Shown: positions 17,950 to 27,787 of the stretch, piece after piece
Layout of the letters: every line of letters begins with the position of its first letter
Position numbering within the stretch: the first letter of the stretch is position 1
DNA from: Burkholderia sp. L27(2015)
Lineage (GTDB): Bacteria; Pseudomonadota; Gammaproteobacteria; Burkholderiales; Burkholderiaceae
NCBI RefSeq assembly: GCF_009765705.1
Contig: NZ_LMUX01000012.1
Location: forward strand, 1-56,680
Direction of reading: 5' to 3'
DNA length: 56,680 nt
Notes under the pieces: model-generated
The model's database searches: none
What the model was told of the DNA's origin: nothing
What the model saw: the letters and a program-made list of their open reading frames with translations, nothing else
Position numbers and translations under genes: made by a program

Positions 17950-19098
17950 TTATTTACCGCCTATCGTTTGCAAGGTGGTCCATTTGCCGTCGACCACTTT
18001 GTAGACAGTGATGCCACCGTTTTTCAGGTCGCCGCGATCGTCGTAGGCGAGCGAATTGGTGGTGACGCCCGCCATCGACGTACTGGCCAGCAGCGGCAAG
18101 TATTTGACCGGATCGGTCGAGTCGGCCTTCTTCATCGCATCGAACATCGCCATCGCGCCGTCATACGCGTACGGCGAATAGGTTTCCACGGGCGTGCCGA
18201 AGCGCTTCACGTACTGAGCCTGGTAAGCCTTGCCGCCCGGCATCTGGTCCAGCGGCAAACCGGCCAGCGAAACCACCGTGCCGTTGGCAGCCTGGCCCGC
18301 CAACTTGAGGAAGGTGTCCGACTTGACCATTTCGCCGGCAATCAGCGTCTGCTGCATGCCCAGTGCACGCATCTGCTTGACCATCGGCGCGGCTTGCGCA
18401 TCGGCACCGCCCAGGAACACCGCCTGCGCGCCCGATGCTTTCAGTTTGGTCAAGATCGCCTTGAAGTCGACCGATTTGTCGCTCGTGAATTCGCGATCGA
18501 CGATAGTAGCCCCTGCGGCCTTGGCCGCCTTCTCGAACTGATCGGCCAGACCCTGCCCGTAGGCAGTGCGGTCGTCCACGATCGCCAGTTTGGTGAGGTT
18601 CAGGCCCTTGACTGCGTAGCCGCCAATGACGGCGCCTTGTTGCGTGTCCGAGGTCATCATCCGGAACGCGGACTTGTATCCTTGCTGGGTGTATTCGGGC
18701 GCCGTCGCCATCGCGATTTCAGGAATGCCCGCTTGCGCATAGATGCGCGAAGCCGGAATCGTCGTGCCCGAGTTGAAGTGGCCAAGCATGCCTTTCACGC
18801 CGTCGTCGACCAGTTTCTGAGCGACCGTCGTGCCGGTGCGCGGATCGGCCTGATCGTCTTGCGCATCCAGGATGATCTTGATTTCACGGCCGCCGATAAC
18901 CGGCTTGGTCGCGTTGAAATTTTCCACGGCGAGCGTGATGCCATTCTCGAAATCAGCGCCGTAGTGAGCTTGTGCTCCGGTCAGCGGACCGGCAAAACCC
19001 ACTTTCACATCTTCGCTTGCATAAGCAGCATGTGCCGCCGTCAGCGTAACTGCGCCCATCAGCATGGCGCCTGCCAACCGTTTTGTCGTTTGATCCAC
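17950..19098 (-). CDS. Branched-chain amino-acid ABC transporter substrate-binding protein
   Basis: This 382-residue periplasmic protein has a signal peptide ending near AAYAS (about residue 27) and the LivJ/LivK fold starting DVKVGFAGPLTGAQAHYG. Further family blocks are GVKGMLGHFNSGTTIPAS and IVDDRTAYGQGLADQFEK. It begins at a GTG (19098) with AAAGGA 7 nt upstream. It would bind Leu/Ile/Val or a related amino acid for a LivHMGF permease. No permease genes adjoin it, but the C-terminus of a LivF-type ATPase lies at the far right of the window. Confidence 0.9.
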   Translation of the reverse strand: MDQTTKRLAGAMLMGAVTLTAAHAAYASEDVKVGFAGPLTGAQAHYGADFENGITLAVENFNATKPVIGGREIKIILDAQDDQADPRTGTTVAQKLVDDGVKGMLGHFNSGTTIPASRIYAQAGIPEIAMATAPEYTQQGYKSAFRMMTSDTQQGAVIGGYAVKGLNLTKLAIVDDRTAYGQGLADQFEKAAKAAGATIVDREFTSDKSVDFKAILTKLKASGAQAVFLGGADAQAAPMVKQMRALGMQQTLIAGEMVKSDTFLKLAGQAANGTVVSLAGLPLDQMPGGKAYQAQYVKRFGTPVETYSPYAYDGAMAMFDAMKKADSTDPVKYLPLLASTSMAGVTTNSLAYDDRGDLKNGGITVYKVVDGKWTTLQTIGGK

Positions 19099-19186
19099 GT
19101 GTTGTTCCTTTAACGGATTATTATCGCGAAGCGGTTCAGGGGTCTCCTTGTGCGCTTCATTTTTTGAGAGGATAGGCCGAGGGTGC

Positions 19187-22100
19187 TCAGCCTATCGTCA
19201 TCAAACTTGCATTGCCACCAGCAGCGGCCGTATTCACACTCACAGAACGTTCGGTCAGAAGGCGCTCTAGCGCGTAGTCGTCGGCGCCATTGTGCAAAGC
19301 GCCCGAGGCGACGCCTTGCACCGATATGATCGGCCCCGGACGCTGGGCAACGCGCCGGATCAGCGCGTGCAATTCGTCGCTATCGCCTTCGAATAACACC
19401 GTGTCGAAATCGCCTGATTCGTCGGTTTGTGCGCTTGCCCGTGAGCGCAGCGCCTGCGGCAACGACGCCACCAGTTCCGCGCCGGCCGCGCCAATGAAAA
19501 TGGCCCGATTGCCGGTCGCAAGCGCTGCGGCGAGTTGCGCTCGCGCACCGCCCACCGTGGAGCTCACGCACAGTACCGTGCCGCGTGCGCCCAGCGTATA
19601 GGTGTTTCTCTCACCTGTCGGCCCCGGCAGCAACGCGGTAGCGCCGGCAAGTACGCCCTGCAGGTAGGTTTCGCAGCGCGCCGCCGCAGCGGTGTCGCCG
19701 AGCGTGACAAACCAGTCGCGGCAGGCTTTGAGTGCCGCCACCGGATGGTCTTGCAGCGCTGCGTCGCCGTGTGCGTCGCGGTGTGCATCTTCAAGCAGGC
19801 TGCTCGCGAGCATCGCCGGCACGCCGGCCGGGCGCATCGCCAGCAAGCGTTGCAAATAAAGTGGGCCACCCGCCTTCGGGCCGGTACCCGAGAGCCCCTC
19901 CCCGCCGAACGGTTGAACGCCGACCACTGCGCCGATCACATTGCGGTTCACATAAATATTGCCGGTATGCGCTTGTCCCACAACATGCGCGATCGTTTCA
20001 TCGATGCGCGTATGCACGCCCAGCGTGAGGCCGTAGCCGCTCGCACGGATCGACTCGAGCAAACGATCGAGCGCGCTGCGGCGATAGCGCACCACGTGCA
20101 GCACCGGACCAAACACTTCGCGCTCCAGTTCGTCGAGCGTATCGAGTTCGATCAAGGTGGGCGGCACGAAGGTGCCGTGGCGGCAGGCCTGCGGCAGTTC
20201 AAGCTGGTACACAGGATGGCCCTTGGCACGCATGGCCTCGATATGGCGTTCGATGCCGCGCTTGGCGTCGGCATCGATGACCGGACCCACGTCGACCGAC
20301 AGGCGATCCGGATTGCCCACGCTCAATTCGATCATCGCGCCCTTGAGCATTTTCAGAATGCGATCGGCCACGTCTTCCTGCAAACACAGCACGCGCAACG
20401 CCGAACAGCGTTGACCAGCCGAATCGAAGGCCGACTGCAAGACATCGCCCACCACTTGTTCGGCGAGCGCCGAGGAATCGACGATCATCGGGTTCTGGCC
20501 ACCGGTTTCGGCGATCAGCGGGATCGGCTTGCCGTTGGCATCGAGCCGCTCAGCCAGCGTGGCCGCAATCAGACGCGCCACTTCGGTCGAACCGGTAAAC
20601 ATCACGCCACGCGTACGTGCGTCGGCGACCAGCATCGCGCCGACCGTCTCGCCGTTGCCGGGAAGCAATTGCACCGCGCCTGCGGGCACGCCGGCTTCAC
20701 GCAGAATGCGCACGGCCTGCGCCGCAATCAACGGCGTTTGTTCCGCCGGTTTGGCCAGCACCGGATTGCCAGCAGCCAATGCCGCTGCGACCTGTCCCAT
20801 GAAAATCGCGAGCGGGAAATTCCACGGGCTGATACACACGATCGGACCCAGCGGGCGATGCGTGTCGTTGGAAAATTCGACACGGATTTGCGTCGCGTAA
20901 TAGCGCAGGAAATCAACCGCCTCGCGAATTTCCGACACGGCATTGGATAGCGACTTGCCGGCTTCGCGTACTACCAGGCCCATCAGGGTCGGCATTTGCG
21001 CTTCGAGCAAATCGGCTGCTCGCATCAGGCAATCGGCACGCGCCTGCACGGGAGTCGCCTGCCAGATCGGCGCGGCCGCCACGGCATATTGAAGCGCAGC
21101 CGCTACCTGAGCTTCGCTGGCTTCGATCACGGTGCCGACCAGGTCGCGTGCGTCGGACGGATTGCGCACTTCGCGTGCGACGCCGTCCGGCGCTTCGCTA
21201 TCGTCCAGCATCGGCATCGCCGTCCACGGCGCGTTGGCGCTCGCGAGCAATGCCGACGAAAGCGACGCGAGGCGATGTTCGTTGGACAAATCCAGGCCCA
21301 TCGAATTGGCGCGCTCGGCACCATACAGTTGGCGCGGCAGTGGGATCTTTGCGTGCGGTGCGCCCAACGGAACGATCTTCGCGGCGGCTTCGACCGGGTC
21401 GGCCAGCAAATCGGCGATCGCGATTTTATCGTCGGCGATCTGGTTCACAAACGAGGTGTTCGCGCCGTTTTCGAGGAGCCGGCGCACCAGATAAGCGAGC
21501 AGGGTTTCGTGCGTGCCCACGGGCGCATACACACGGCACGGACGATTCAGCTTGTCGCGGCCTGTGACCTCTTCATAAAGCGGCTCGCCCATGCCATGCA
21601 GGCACTGGAATTCGTACTGGCCCGGGTAATAGTTCTGCCCGGCCATGTGATAAATCGTCGCGAGCGTTTGAGCGTTGTGCGTGGCGAATTGCGGATAGAC
21701 CGCGTCGGGCGCCGCCAGCAGTTTCTTGGCGCAGGCCAGATAAGACACGTCGGTGTAGAGCTTGCGCGTGTACACCGGATAGCCTTCAAGGCCATCCACC
21801 TGCGCCCGCTTGATCTCGCTGTCCCAGTAAGCGCCCTTGACCAGCCGTACCATCACGCGATGGCGGCTGCGGCGCGCCAGGTCGATCAGGTAGTCGATCA
21901 CAAACGGGCAGCGCTTCTGGTAACCCTGCACCACGAAACCGATGCCGTTCCAGCCGGCCAGTTCCGCATCGAAGCACAGCGCTTCGAGCAGATCGAGCGA
22001 CAGCTCGAGGCGGTCCGCTTCCTCGGCATCGATGTTCAGACCGATATCGTAGCGACGCGCCAGCACTGCGAGCGCGCGCACGCGCGGCAGCAATTCACCG

Positions 22101-23137
22101 AGCGCGCGCTCCTGCTGGGCGCGCGAATAACGAGGATGCAGCGCCGACAGCTTGATCGAAATGCCAGGGCCTTCGTAGATGCCGCGGCCGCCGGCCGCTT
22201 TGCCGATCGCATGGATCGCCTGCTCGTAAGCGGCGTAGTAATGCTGAGCGTCTTCCTCGGTGGTCGCGGCTTCGCCCAGCATGTCGTAGGAGTAGCGAAA
22301 GCCGCGCGCTTCGAATTTACGGCTATTGGCCAGCGCTTCGGAAATCGTTTCGCCATTGACGAACTGCTCGCCCATCAGCCGCATGGCCATATCCACGCCT
22401 TTGCGGATCAGCGGCTCGCCGCCCCGGCCGATCAAACGCGTCAGCGCCGACGACAAGCCGGTTTCGCTATTGGTCGTGACCAGTCGGCCGGTGATCATCA
22501 AGCCCCAGGTCGCCGCGTTGACGAATAGCGAGGGCGCGTTGCCAAGGTGGGAGCGCCAATCGCCTTTGCTGATCTTGTCGCGAATCAGCGCGTCGCGCGT
22601 GGCGCGGTCGGGGATGCGCAGCAGCGCCTCGGCCAGGCACATCAAGGCCACGCCTTCCTGACTCGACAAAGCGAATTCGTGGATCAAGCCTTCCACACCG
22701 CCACCGCTGCGTTTGGCGCGCAGGGCCTCGACCAGGCGCGTGGCCAGCGCCTGCGCGTCGGCGGTTTGCTGAGCCGGCAAGCGAGCTTGGCCGATCAAAA
22801 ACGGCAGGCATTCCGGTTCCGGGCGCCGATAAGCTGCGGTGATCGCCGCGCGCAAGACCGATTGCGGCTGGACGCTTTGGGCAAATTCAAGAAATGGATG
22901 TGGCGCGTTTTCGTCGATGGTATCCGCGACATGTTCCGCAAGCTCGGTGACGCCGGCCGACGCGCCGTCGGCGGCGGACAACTCGGGCGGCAACTGGCCT
23001 CGTTCGATTTTTTCGAGGTACGCGAAGATGGCCTGTTTGATCAGCCAGTGCGGAGTACGCTCGATGCGTTGAGCCGCTTCCTTGAGTCGAGCGCGGAGCA
23101 GGTCGTCGACTTTGACGCCAAGAGTGGTGTTCGCCAT
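19187..23137 (-). CDS. putA: Trifunctional PutA: repressor, proline dehydrogenase, P5C dehydrogenase
   Basis: The ATG at 23137 has AAGGA upstream and gives 1316 residues, close to E. coli PutA (1320); an upstream in-frame ATG at 23251 would lie inside the operator and is rejected. Residues 1-45 form a ribbon-helix-helix DNA-binding domain (TTLGVKVDDLLRARLKEAAQ). The FAD-dependent proline dehydrogenase barrel follows (NIDAEEADRLELSLDLLE, MVRLVKGAYWD), then the aldehyde dehydrogenase domain with ISPWNFPLAIF, ETGGQNPMIVD and the catalytic Cys in SAGQRCSALRV. PutA oxidises proline to glutamate at the membrane and represses its own gene when proline is absent. Imperfect 12-bp repeats encode a DAHRDAHGDAA linker. 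Confidence 0.97.
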   Translation of the reverse strand: MANTTLGVKVDDLLRARLKEAAQRIERTPHWLIKQAIFAYLEKIERGQLPPELSAADGASAGVTELAEHVADTIDENAPHPFLEFAQSVQPQSVLRAAITAAYRRPEPECLPFLIGQARLPAQQTADAQALATRLVEALRAKRSGGGVEGLIHEFALSSQEGVALMCLAEALLRIPDRATRDALIRDKISKGDWRSHLGNAPSLFVNAATWGLMITGRLVTTNSETGLSSALTRLIGRGGEPLIRKGVDMAMRLMGEQFVNGETISEALANSRKFEARGFRYSYDMLGEAATTEEDAQHYYAAYEQAIHAIGKAAGGRGIYEGPGISIKLSALHPRYSRAQQERALGELLPRVRALAVLARRYDIGLNIDAEEADRLELSLDLLEALCFDAELAGWNGIGFVVQGYQKRCPFVIDYLIDLARRSRHRVMVRLVKGAYWDSEIKRAQVDGLEGYPVYTRKLYTDVSYLACAKKLLAAPDAVYPQFATHNAQTLATIYHMAGQNYYPGQYEFQCLHGMGEPLYEEVTGRDKLNRPCRVYAPVGTHETLLAYLVRRLLENGANTSFVNQIADDKIAIADLLADPVEAAAKIVPLGAPHAKIPLPRQLYGAERANSMGLDLSNEHRLASLSSALLASANAPWTAMPMLDDSEAPDGVAREVRNPSDARDLVGTVIEASEAQVAAALQYAVAAAPIWQATPVQARADCLMRAADLLEAQMPTLMGLVVREAGKSLSNAVSEIREAVDFLRYYATQIRVEFSNDTHRPLGPIVCISPWNFPLAIFMGQVAAALAAGNPVLAKPAEQTPLIAAQAVRILREAGVPAGAVQLLPGNGETVGAMLVADARTRGVMFTGSTEVARLIAATLAERLDANGKPIPLIAETGGQNPMIVDSSALAEQVVGDVLQSAFDSAGQRCSALRVLCLQEDVADRILKMLKGAMIELSVGNPDRLSVDVGPVIDADAKRGIERHIEAMRAKGHPVYQLELPQACRHGTFVPPTLIELDTLDELEREVFGPVLHVVRYRRSALDRLLESIRASGYGLTLGVHTRIDETIAHVVGQAHTGNIYVNRNVIGAVVGVQPFGGEGLSGTGPKAGGPLYLQRLLAMRPAGVPAMLASSLLEDAHRDAHGDAALQDHPVAALKACRDWFVTLGDTAAAARCETYLQGVLAGATALLPGPTGERNTYTLGARGTVLCVSSTVGGARAQLAAALATGNRAIFIGAAGAELVASLPQALRSRASAQTDESGDFDTVLFEGDSDELHALIRRVAQRPGPIISVQGVASGALHNGADDYALERLLTERSVSVNTAAAGGNASLMTIG

Positions 23138-23219
23138 GATTCCTTTGCGCCAGTGCGGATCTACCGGCTTTAGCTGGAGAATGCGGGGGATTTGGGCGAA
23201 TCGTACTGCACTCGGCGAA

Positions 23220-23254
23220 AAGGTGCAACCAGACATTAATCCAGGTTGCACCTT
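23220..23254. promoter_or_regulatory. Probable PutA operator (perfect inverted repeat)
   Basis: AAGGTGCAACC (23220-23230) and GGTTGCACCTT (23244-23254) are perfect 11-bp inverted copies separated by 13 bp. Each contains GTTGCA, the hexamer recognised by the PutA ribbon-helix-helix domain. The site lies 83-117 nt upstream of the putA ATG, where repression would be expected. Confidence 0.75.
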
Positions 23255-23388
23255 GTTAAGCTACTGTTTTAAAACGGTTTACTGGTATTTACTCAGATTT
23301 ATCCCGAGCAAAATGGTCGTAGTGGTTTTCCCTCGGCTCTTTCACGGTACAACCCGTCATTGAGGCGTCGCCCGCGCTACCGGCCAAC

Positions 23389-23673
23389 TCATTGTTCGAA
23401 ATCAAGGTTCTGCGAGAACTCCAGGCAAGCGTCGCCCGGGTCGACCAACTGATCATGCAATTGGCATAACCGGCTGGCCCCGATGCTGGAGCCAAAGCCG
23501 GAGCCCAAAGTGCGTAGCCCGCGAATCTGCTGCTCCATCACCGCGCCGCCGCCAATCGCATGGCGGCAACGCCCGCACGTGCGCGGCGATGCGTGCCGCT
23601 GGACCGGGCCGAGCTCGGCTCTCGGATCCGCTTTCGCGTTTCCTCCAGCATCTGCGTTGGCGCCCGTCTTCAT
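23389..23673 (-). CDS. Small Cys-containing protein downstream of priA
   Basis: A 94-residue frame starts at 23673, 38 nt after priA on the same strand. It has a CGRCRHA pair, then GAVMEQQIRGLRTLGSGFGSSIGASRLCQLHD and a final Cys in DPGDAC. The C-x-x-C plus C-x-x-H-D arrangement looks like a compact metal-binding or zinc-ribbon-like module, and similar short proteins occur in other Burkholderiaceae. No ribosome site is obvious, and the N-terminal Gly/Ala-rich stretch may not be translated. Function unknown. Confidence 0.5.
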   Translation of the reverse strand: MKTGANADAGGNAKADPRAELGPVQRHASPRTCGRCRHAIGGGAVMEQQIRGLRTLGSGFGSSIGASRLCQLHDQLVDPGDACLEFSQNLDFEQ

Positions 23674-23711
23674 ATATGGATATACCGCGAGGCGTATATC
23701 GCGGAGAGACC

Positions 23712-26045
23712 TCAAATGTCGAGCGGATCGACTTCGACGGTCCAGCGCAACGCGCCCTTGAGTGCGCGTAATTGCGGGTGCCAGGCGTGCAGTACCGACT
23801 GCAGCACGACTCGCGAAGCACATTCAATCAGCAACTGCGCGCGGTGCACATGCATGACCTTGACGATGGTCAGCGGCACCGGATCGTAGCGCATCACGCG
23901 CTCGGCGCCGGGCACCGTATCGAGCGCTGCCGCCGCCTGTTGCAGGAAGCCCAGCGCCAGCTCAATCGTGCGGCCTTCGGCGCGCAGCAGGGCTTGATAG
24001 ACAAAGGGCGGCAATTGCGCCTGCCGACGCTCGGTCAGCGTCGAACGCGCAAAACCGGGATAGTCGTGACGGCCTAGCGCGTTATAGAGGGTATGGCTTG
24101 GATAGCGCGTCTGGATCAGCACTTCACCGGCCAGTCCCGCGCGGCCCGCGCGTCCGCTGACCTGCATCAGTTGGGCAAAGAGCCGCTCGCTGGCGCGAAA
24201 ATCATGGGAAAAAAGCGCCGTATCGGCGTTGAGCACCCCCACCAGGGTGACGCGCTGGAAATCATGCCCCTTCGCAATCATTTGCGTGCCGACCAGGATA
24301 TCGACCTCGCCGGCATGCACGTCGGAGAACAGTGCTTGCGCACTACCCTTGCGACGCGTGCTGTCGGCGTCGATACGCAGGATGCGCGCTTGCGGCAACG
24401 CGCCGGCCAGCGCCTCCTCGACACGCTGGGTGCCGCGGCCCAAGGGTGCAATATCGACATTGCCGCACTCCGGGCAGGCGCTCGGAATCTTCGATTCCCA
24501 GCCGCAGTGGTGGCAACGCATTGCGCGTTCGGGTTTGTGCAGCACCACATAAGCCGAACATCGCGGACAACCCGCCACCCAACCGCAGGCGTCGCACGAC
24601 AACACCGGTGCGTAGCCGCGCCGGTTCAAGAAAATCAGGCTTTGCTCCTGGCGCGCCAGACGGTCCTTGAGCGCAGCCAGCAAGGGTACCGACAGCCCTT
24701 CGACCGAGGCGCGACCGCGCCGTTTTTCGTGATCGAGATCGACCAGGCGCACCGCAGGCAGGGTGGCGGCCGCGACCGCCCGATGGCTTAGCGTGAGCCG
24801 CGTGTACCGCCCCTGATCGGCCTGCCACCAGCTTTCGAGCGAAGGCGTGGCCGAGCCCAGCACCACGGGGATATTCAATTGCTTGGCGCGCCACACCGCG
24901 AGATCACGAGCCGAATAGCGCAGGCCTTCCTGCTGCTTGTAGGCGGCTTCGTGCTCCTCGTCGACGACGATCATCGCCAAATGCGGCAGCGACGCCAGAA
25001 TCGCCAGGCGCGTCCCGAGGACGATGCGCGCCTGGCCAGTGTGAGCGGCGAGCCAGTGCCGAGCACGCTCGCCCTCGGCCAGTCCGCTGTGCAACGTGAC
25101 AATGGCCGCGTCGGGCAAGTGCGCAAATCGAGCCCTGAAGAGCGCTTCGAATTGCGGCGTCAGGTTGATTTCCGGCACCAGCAACAGCACTTGGGCGTCG
25201 CGCGCACGCGCAAGCAGCGCGGCGAGCGATTGCAGATAGACCTCGGTCTTGCCGCTGCCCGTCACGCCATGCAGAAGAAATGCCGCAAAGCCGCCCGCGT
25301 TGCAAATGGCGTCGCAAGCGTGTTGCTGCTCGGCGTTGAGCACGGGGGCCGCTATGGGGTCGGCACGCGTCGCGGCATAGGGTGCGGAAAGCGGCGCGGG
25401 CGAGACCATGGGCAGGTGTGCGTCTGCCGGCGCCGCGGCCGCCGACCACTCACCCTGATCGCCGCCACCCAACGTACCGCTCGCGCGCCCGATCCAACCG
25501 GATTCATGCCAAGCTTCCAGCGTCGCCGCCGCCTTGGGATGCAGCGCGCGCGCCGCGCCCAGCGAAAGGGACTCGGCGTCGATCAAGGCTTGCGCCAAAC
25601 GCCGCAGAGCCAACGCCCGAGCCGGCAGCGACGCGAGCAACGCCTCTCGCCCCGAGGGCAAAATTTGATAATACGTTTCGAGCGCGAGCAGGCGCCCCCA
25701 GCGCGACGCATCGCGCAACGGCTGCGGCAGCGAAGGCAGCGCCACTTCACCAAGGCCGCGCTGATAGTAGTCGGCGGCAAAACTCACCAGCGCCAGCCAT
25801 TGCGCCGACAAGGGCGGGCAATCCGAACACACCGCCTGCACATTGCGCAAGCGCTCGGCAGGTACGTCAGACGTGTGGGTCACCTCACAAACCAGCCCGG
25901 CCACGCTACGCTTGCCAAACGGGACTTGAACCATTTGCCCCACTCTCGGCAGCGGGTGAATCAGGCAACGGTAGTCGAACAGAGTCGGAATCGGATGGTC
26001 GAGCGCCACCCGCACGAACACGTCGCACACGCCTGACTCGGTCAC
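23712..26045 (-). CDS. priA: Primosomal protein N' (replication restart helicase PriA)
   Basis: This 777-residue protein reloads the replisome at stalled forks. The N-terminal 3'-end-binding domain is followed by the superfamily 2 helicase: GVTGSGKTEVYLQSL (Walker A), VVDEEHEAAYKQ (DEEH box), LGSATPSLES (motif III). The two zinc-binding clusters are visible in CDACGWVAGCPRCSAY and MRCHHCGWESKIPSACPECG, and QVSGRAGRAG is motif VI. Translation appears to start at GTG 26045. hemE lies upstream on the same strand after a 462-bp gap, so priA probably has its own promoter there. Confidence 0.95.
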   Translation of the reverse strand: MTESGVCDVFVRVALDHPIPTLFDYRCLIHPLPRVGQMVQVPFGKRSVAGLVCEVTHTSDVPAERLRNVQAVCSDCPPLSAQWLALVSFAADYYQRGLGEVALPSLPQPLRDASRWGRLLALETYYQILPSGREALLASLPARALALRRLAQALIDAESLSLGAARALHPKAAATLEAWHESGWIGRASGTLGGGDQGEWSAAAAPADAHLPMVSPAPLSAPYAATRADPIAAPVLNAEQQHACDAICNAGGFAAFLLHGVTGSGKTEVYLQSLAALLARARDAQVLLLVPEINLTPQFEALFRARFAHLPDAAIVTLHSGLAEGERARHWLAAHTGQARIVLGTRLAILASLPHLAMIVVDEEHEAAYKQQEGLRYSARDLAVWRAKQLNIPVVLGSATPSLESWWQADQGRYTRLTLSHRAVAAATLPAVRLVDLDHEKRRGRASVEGLSVPLLAALKDRLARQEQSLIFLNRRGYAPVLSCDACGWVAGCPRCSAYVVLHKPERAMRCHHCGWESKIPSACPECGNVDIAPLGRGTQRVEEALAGALPQARILRIDADSTRRKGSAQALFSDVHAGEVDILVGTQMIAKGHDFQRVTLVGVLNADTALFSHDFRASERLFAQLMQVSGRAGRAGLAGEVLIQTRYPSHTLYNALGRHDYPGFARSTLTERRQAQLPPFVYQALLRAEGRTIELALGFLQQAAAALDTVPGAERVMRYDPVPLTIVKVMHVHRAQLLIECASRVVLQSVLHAWHPQLRALKGALRWTVEVDPLDI

Positions 26046-26197
26046 AAAAAACCCGTAAAGATCAGCGGCCGACCCACCCGTTCGGCATCGCCGGTGTGGC
26101 GCGCGAGCCGCGTCCGCGCCCTGAAAATCGAGTTCAGCAAGTTAAAGTGTTGCATCAAGTTCGTCGCTAAGTGGCAGATTCATTTAGGCTTTTGAAA

Positions 26198-26220
26198 CTG
26201 TCCACATTGGCTGTGGATAA
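26198..26220. promoter_or_regulatory. DnaA-box pair (palindrome) upstream of priA
   Basis: TTATCCACA, a perfect consensus DnaA box, lies on the minus strand at 26220-26212. A 7/9 match, CTGTCCACA, faces it at 26198-26206. Together they form a TCCACA-TTGGC-TGTGGA palindrome about 155-175 nt upstream of the priA start. The rest of 26046-26507 holds a 15-bp palindrome at 26378-26392 and no gene that I can support. Confidence 0.4.
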
Positions 26221-26507
26221 CTCTGTTGAAAACTGCCGGCCGGCCGGCCGCAAAGGCCGATTTGCCGCCACCTCATCGGTTTACGCGAATTCGGAGCAGC
26301 CGATTTGATGCTTTTCAAAACAACGACTTAGCGGCTGATACGTAACATTTCGGGTTGTTATCTAAAAAATCCGACGCCGCTGCAGTGCAGCGAAAAAAAT
26401 GTGTATAAGTCCCACCTTGACAAACCTGATCAGCCCTCGCTGCGCGGCTTTCAGTCCTATTACAGGGTATGTCCGGGGTCGAAAAAAGTGTGCAGTGCAA
26501 CCCGCCC

Positions 26508-27599
26508 CTAAATCGACTGCCGCATCTTCCGACTATGCGTGTGTACTTCATCGATCAGTTCGACGACGATCTCCGGCGGCGTGAACTGCGAAATGCCATG
26601 ACCGAGGTTGAAAACATGCCCCGGGTGGTTGCCAAAGCGTTCCAGCAGCGCCCGGGCCTCAGCGCGCACCACTTGCGGCGGCGCAAACAGCACGCTCGGA
26701 TCAAGGTTACCCTGCAGCGCGACCTTGTCGCCAATTCGTTCGCGGGCGCGACCGATATCGGTGGTCCAATCCAGTCCCACCGCGTCGACGCCCGTTGCCG
26801 CGATCGCTTCCAGCCACTGACCGCCGCCCTTGGTAAAGGTGATCACCGGTACGCGCGTGCCATCGCGCTCGCGCTGCAGTTGCGCGACCACCTGCTCGAT
26901 GTAGGCCAGCGAAAAGCGCTGATAAATGCCGTCGGCCAACGCGCCGCCCCACGTGTCGAAAATCATCACGGCTTGCGCGCCCGCGGCGATCTGTGCGTTC
27001 AAATAGGCGGCAACCGATTGTGCGTTGATTTCGAGGATTCGCTGCATCAAGTCGGGACGGCTGTACAACATCGCTTTGACGGTACGAAAATCGGCCGAGC
27101 CAGCACCCTCGACCATATAACACGCGAGCGTCCAGGGGCTGCCGGAGAAACCGATCAGCGGCACGCGTTGGCGCCCCTGGTCATCGGTGAGCGCACGCCG
27201 GATCTGGCTTACGGCGTCGGTGACATAGCGCAGTGTCGTATCGATATCGGGTACGGCCAGGCGCGCCACGTCCGCTTCGGTGCGCACCGGATGCAGGAAC
27301 CGCGGCCCTTCGCCTGCGACAAAATCAAGCCCCAACCCCATTGCATCGGGCACCGTCAGGATGTCCGAAAAAAGGATGGCGGCATCGAGCGGATAGCGAT
27401 CGAGCGGCTGCAACGTGACTTCGGTCGCGTAGTCGGGATTCTTCGCCAGGCTCAGAAAGCTACCGGCGCGTGCGCGCGTGGCGTTGTATTCGGGCAGATA
27501 ACGGCCAGCCTGCCGCATCAGCCAGACAGGAGTGTGCTCCGTCGGTTGGCGCAACAGGGCACGCAGGAATGTGTCGTTCAGGAAGGTAGTTTGGGCCAC
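26508..27599 (-). CDS. hemE: Uroporphyrinogen decarboxylase
   Basis: At 363 residues this is the usual length. HemE decarboxylates the four acetate arms of uroporphyrinogen III to give coproporphyrinogen III in haem synthesis. The substrate-binding arginine loop [15 protein letters not shown] (24-38) is intact, as are [30 protein letters not shown] and the C-terminal [15 protein letters not shown]. The apparent start is GTG 27599, without a strong ribosome site. It diverges from the PheC-like gene. Confidence 0.97.
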   Translation of the reverse strand: MAQTTFLNDTFLRALLRQPTEHTPVWLMRQAGRYLPEYNATRARAGSFLSLAKNPDYATEVTLQPLDRYPLDAAILFSDILTVPDAMGLGLDFVAGEGPRFLHPVRTEADVARLAVPDIDTTLRYVTDAVSQIRRALTDDQGRQRVPLIGFSGSPWTLACYMVEGAGSADFRTVKAMLYSRPDLMQRILEINAQSVAAYLNAQIAAGAQAVMIFDTWGGALADGIYQRFSLAYIEQVVAQLQRERDGTRVPVITFTKGGGQWLEAIAATGVDAVGLDWTTDIGRARERIGDKVALQGNLDPSVLFAPPQVVRAEARALLERFGNHPGHVFNLGHGISQFTPPEIVVELIDEVHTHSRKMRQSI

Positions 27600-27787
27600 G
27601 GCGCAGCTGCTCAGAAAGGCAATCCGCTATTTTACCGGACCGCGCCTGAATGCGACGCGCTAGTTCGTCGACCGGACTAGGGTCTACACGCTCTTTATCG
27701 GCGCGCGGCTATCCCGTTATGATCCGCAGTGCTTGTACCGTCATCTCATACCTATACGAAACCGGGCCCACCGGATCAGGAGACAAC

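Noticed and set aside
17875-19113. 412-codon open frame opposite the livK-like gene
   Set aside because: It is antisense to a clear solute-binding protein and crosses that gene's terminator.
26315-26551. 78-codon minus-strand frame between priA and hemE
   Set aside because: It overlaps the hemE 3' end, has no ribosome site and no domain; the interval is better read as regulatory.
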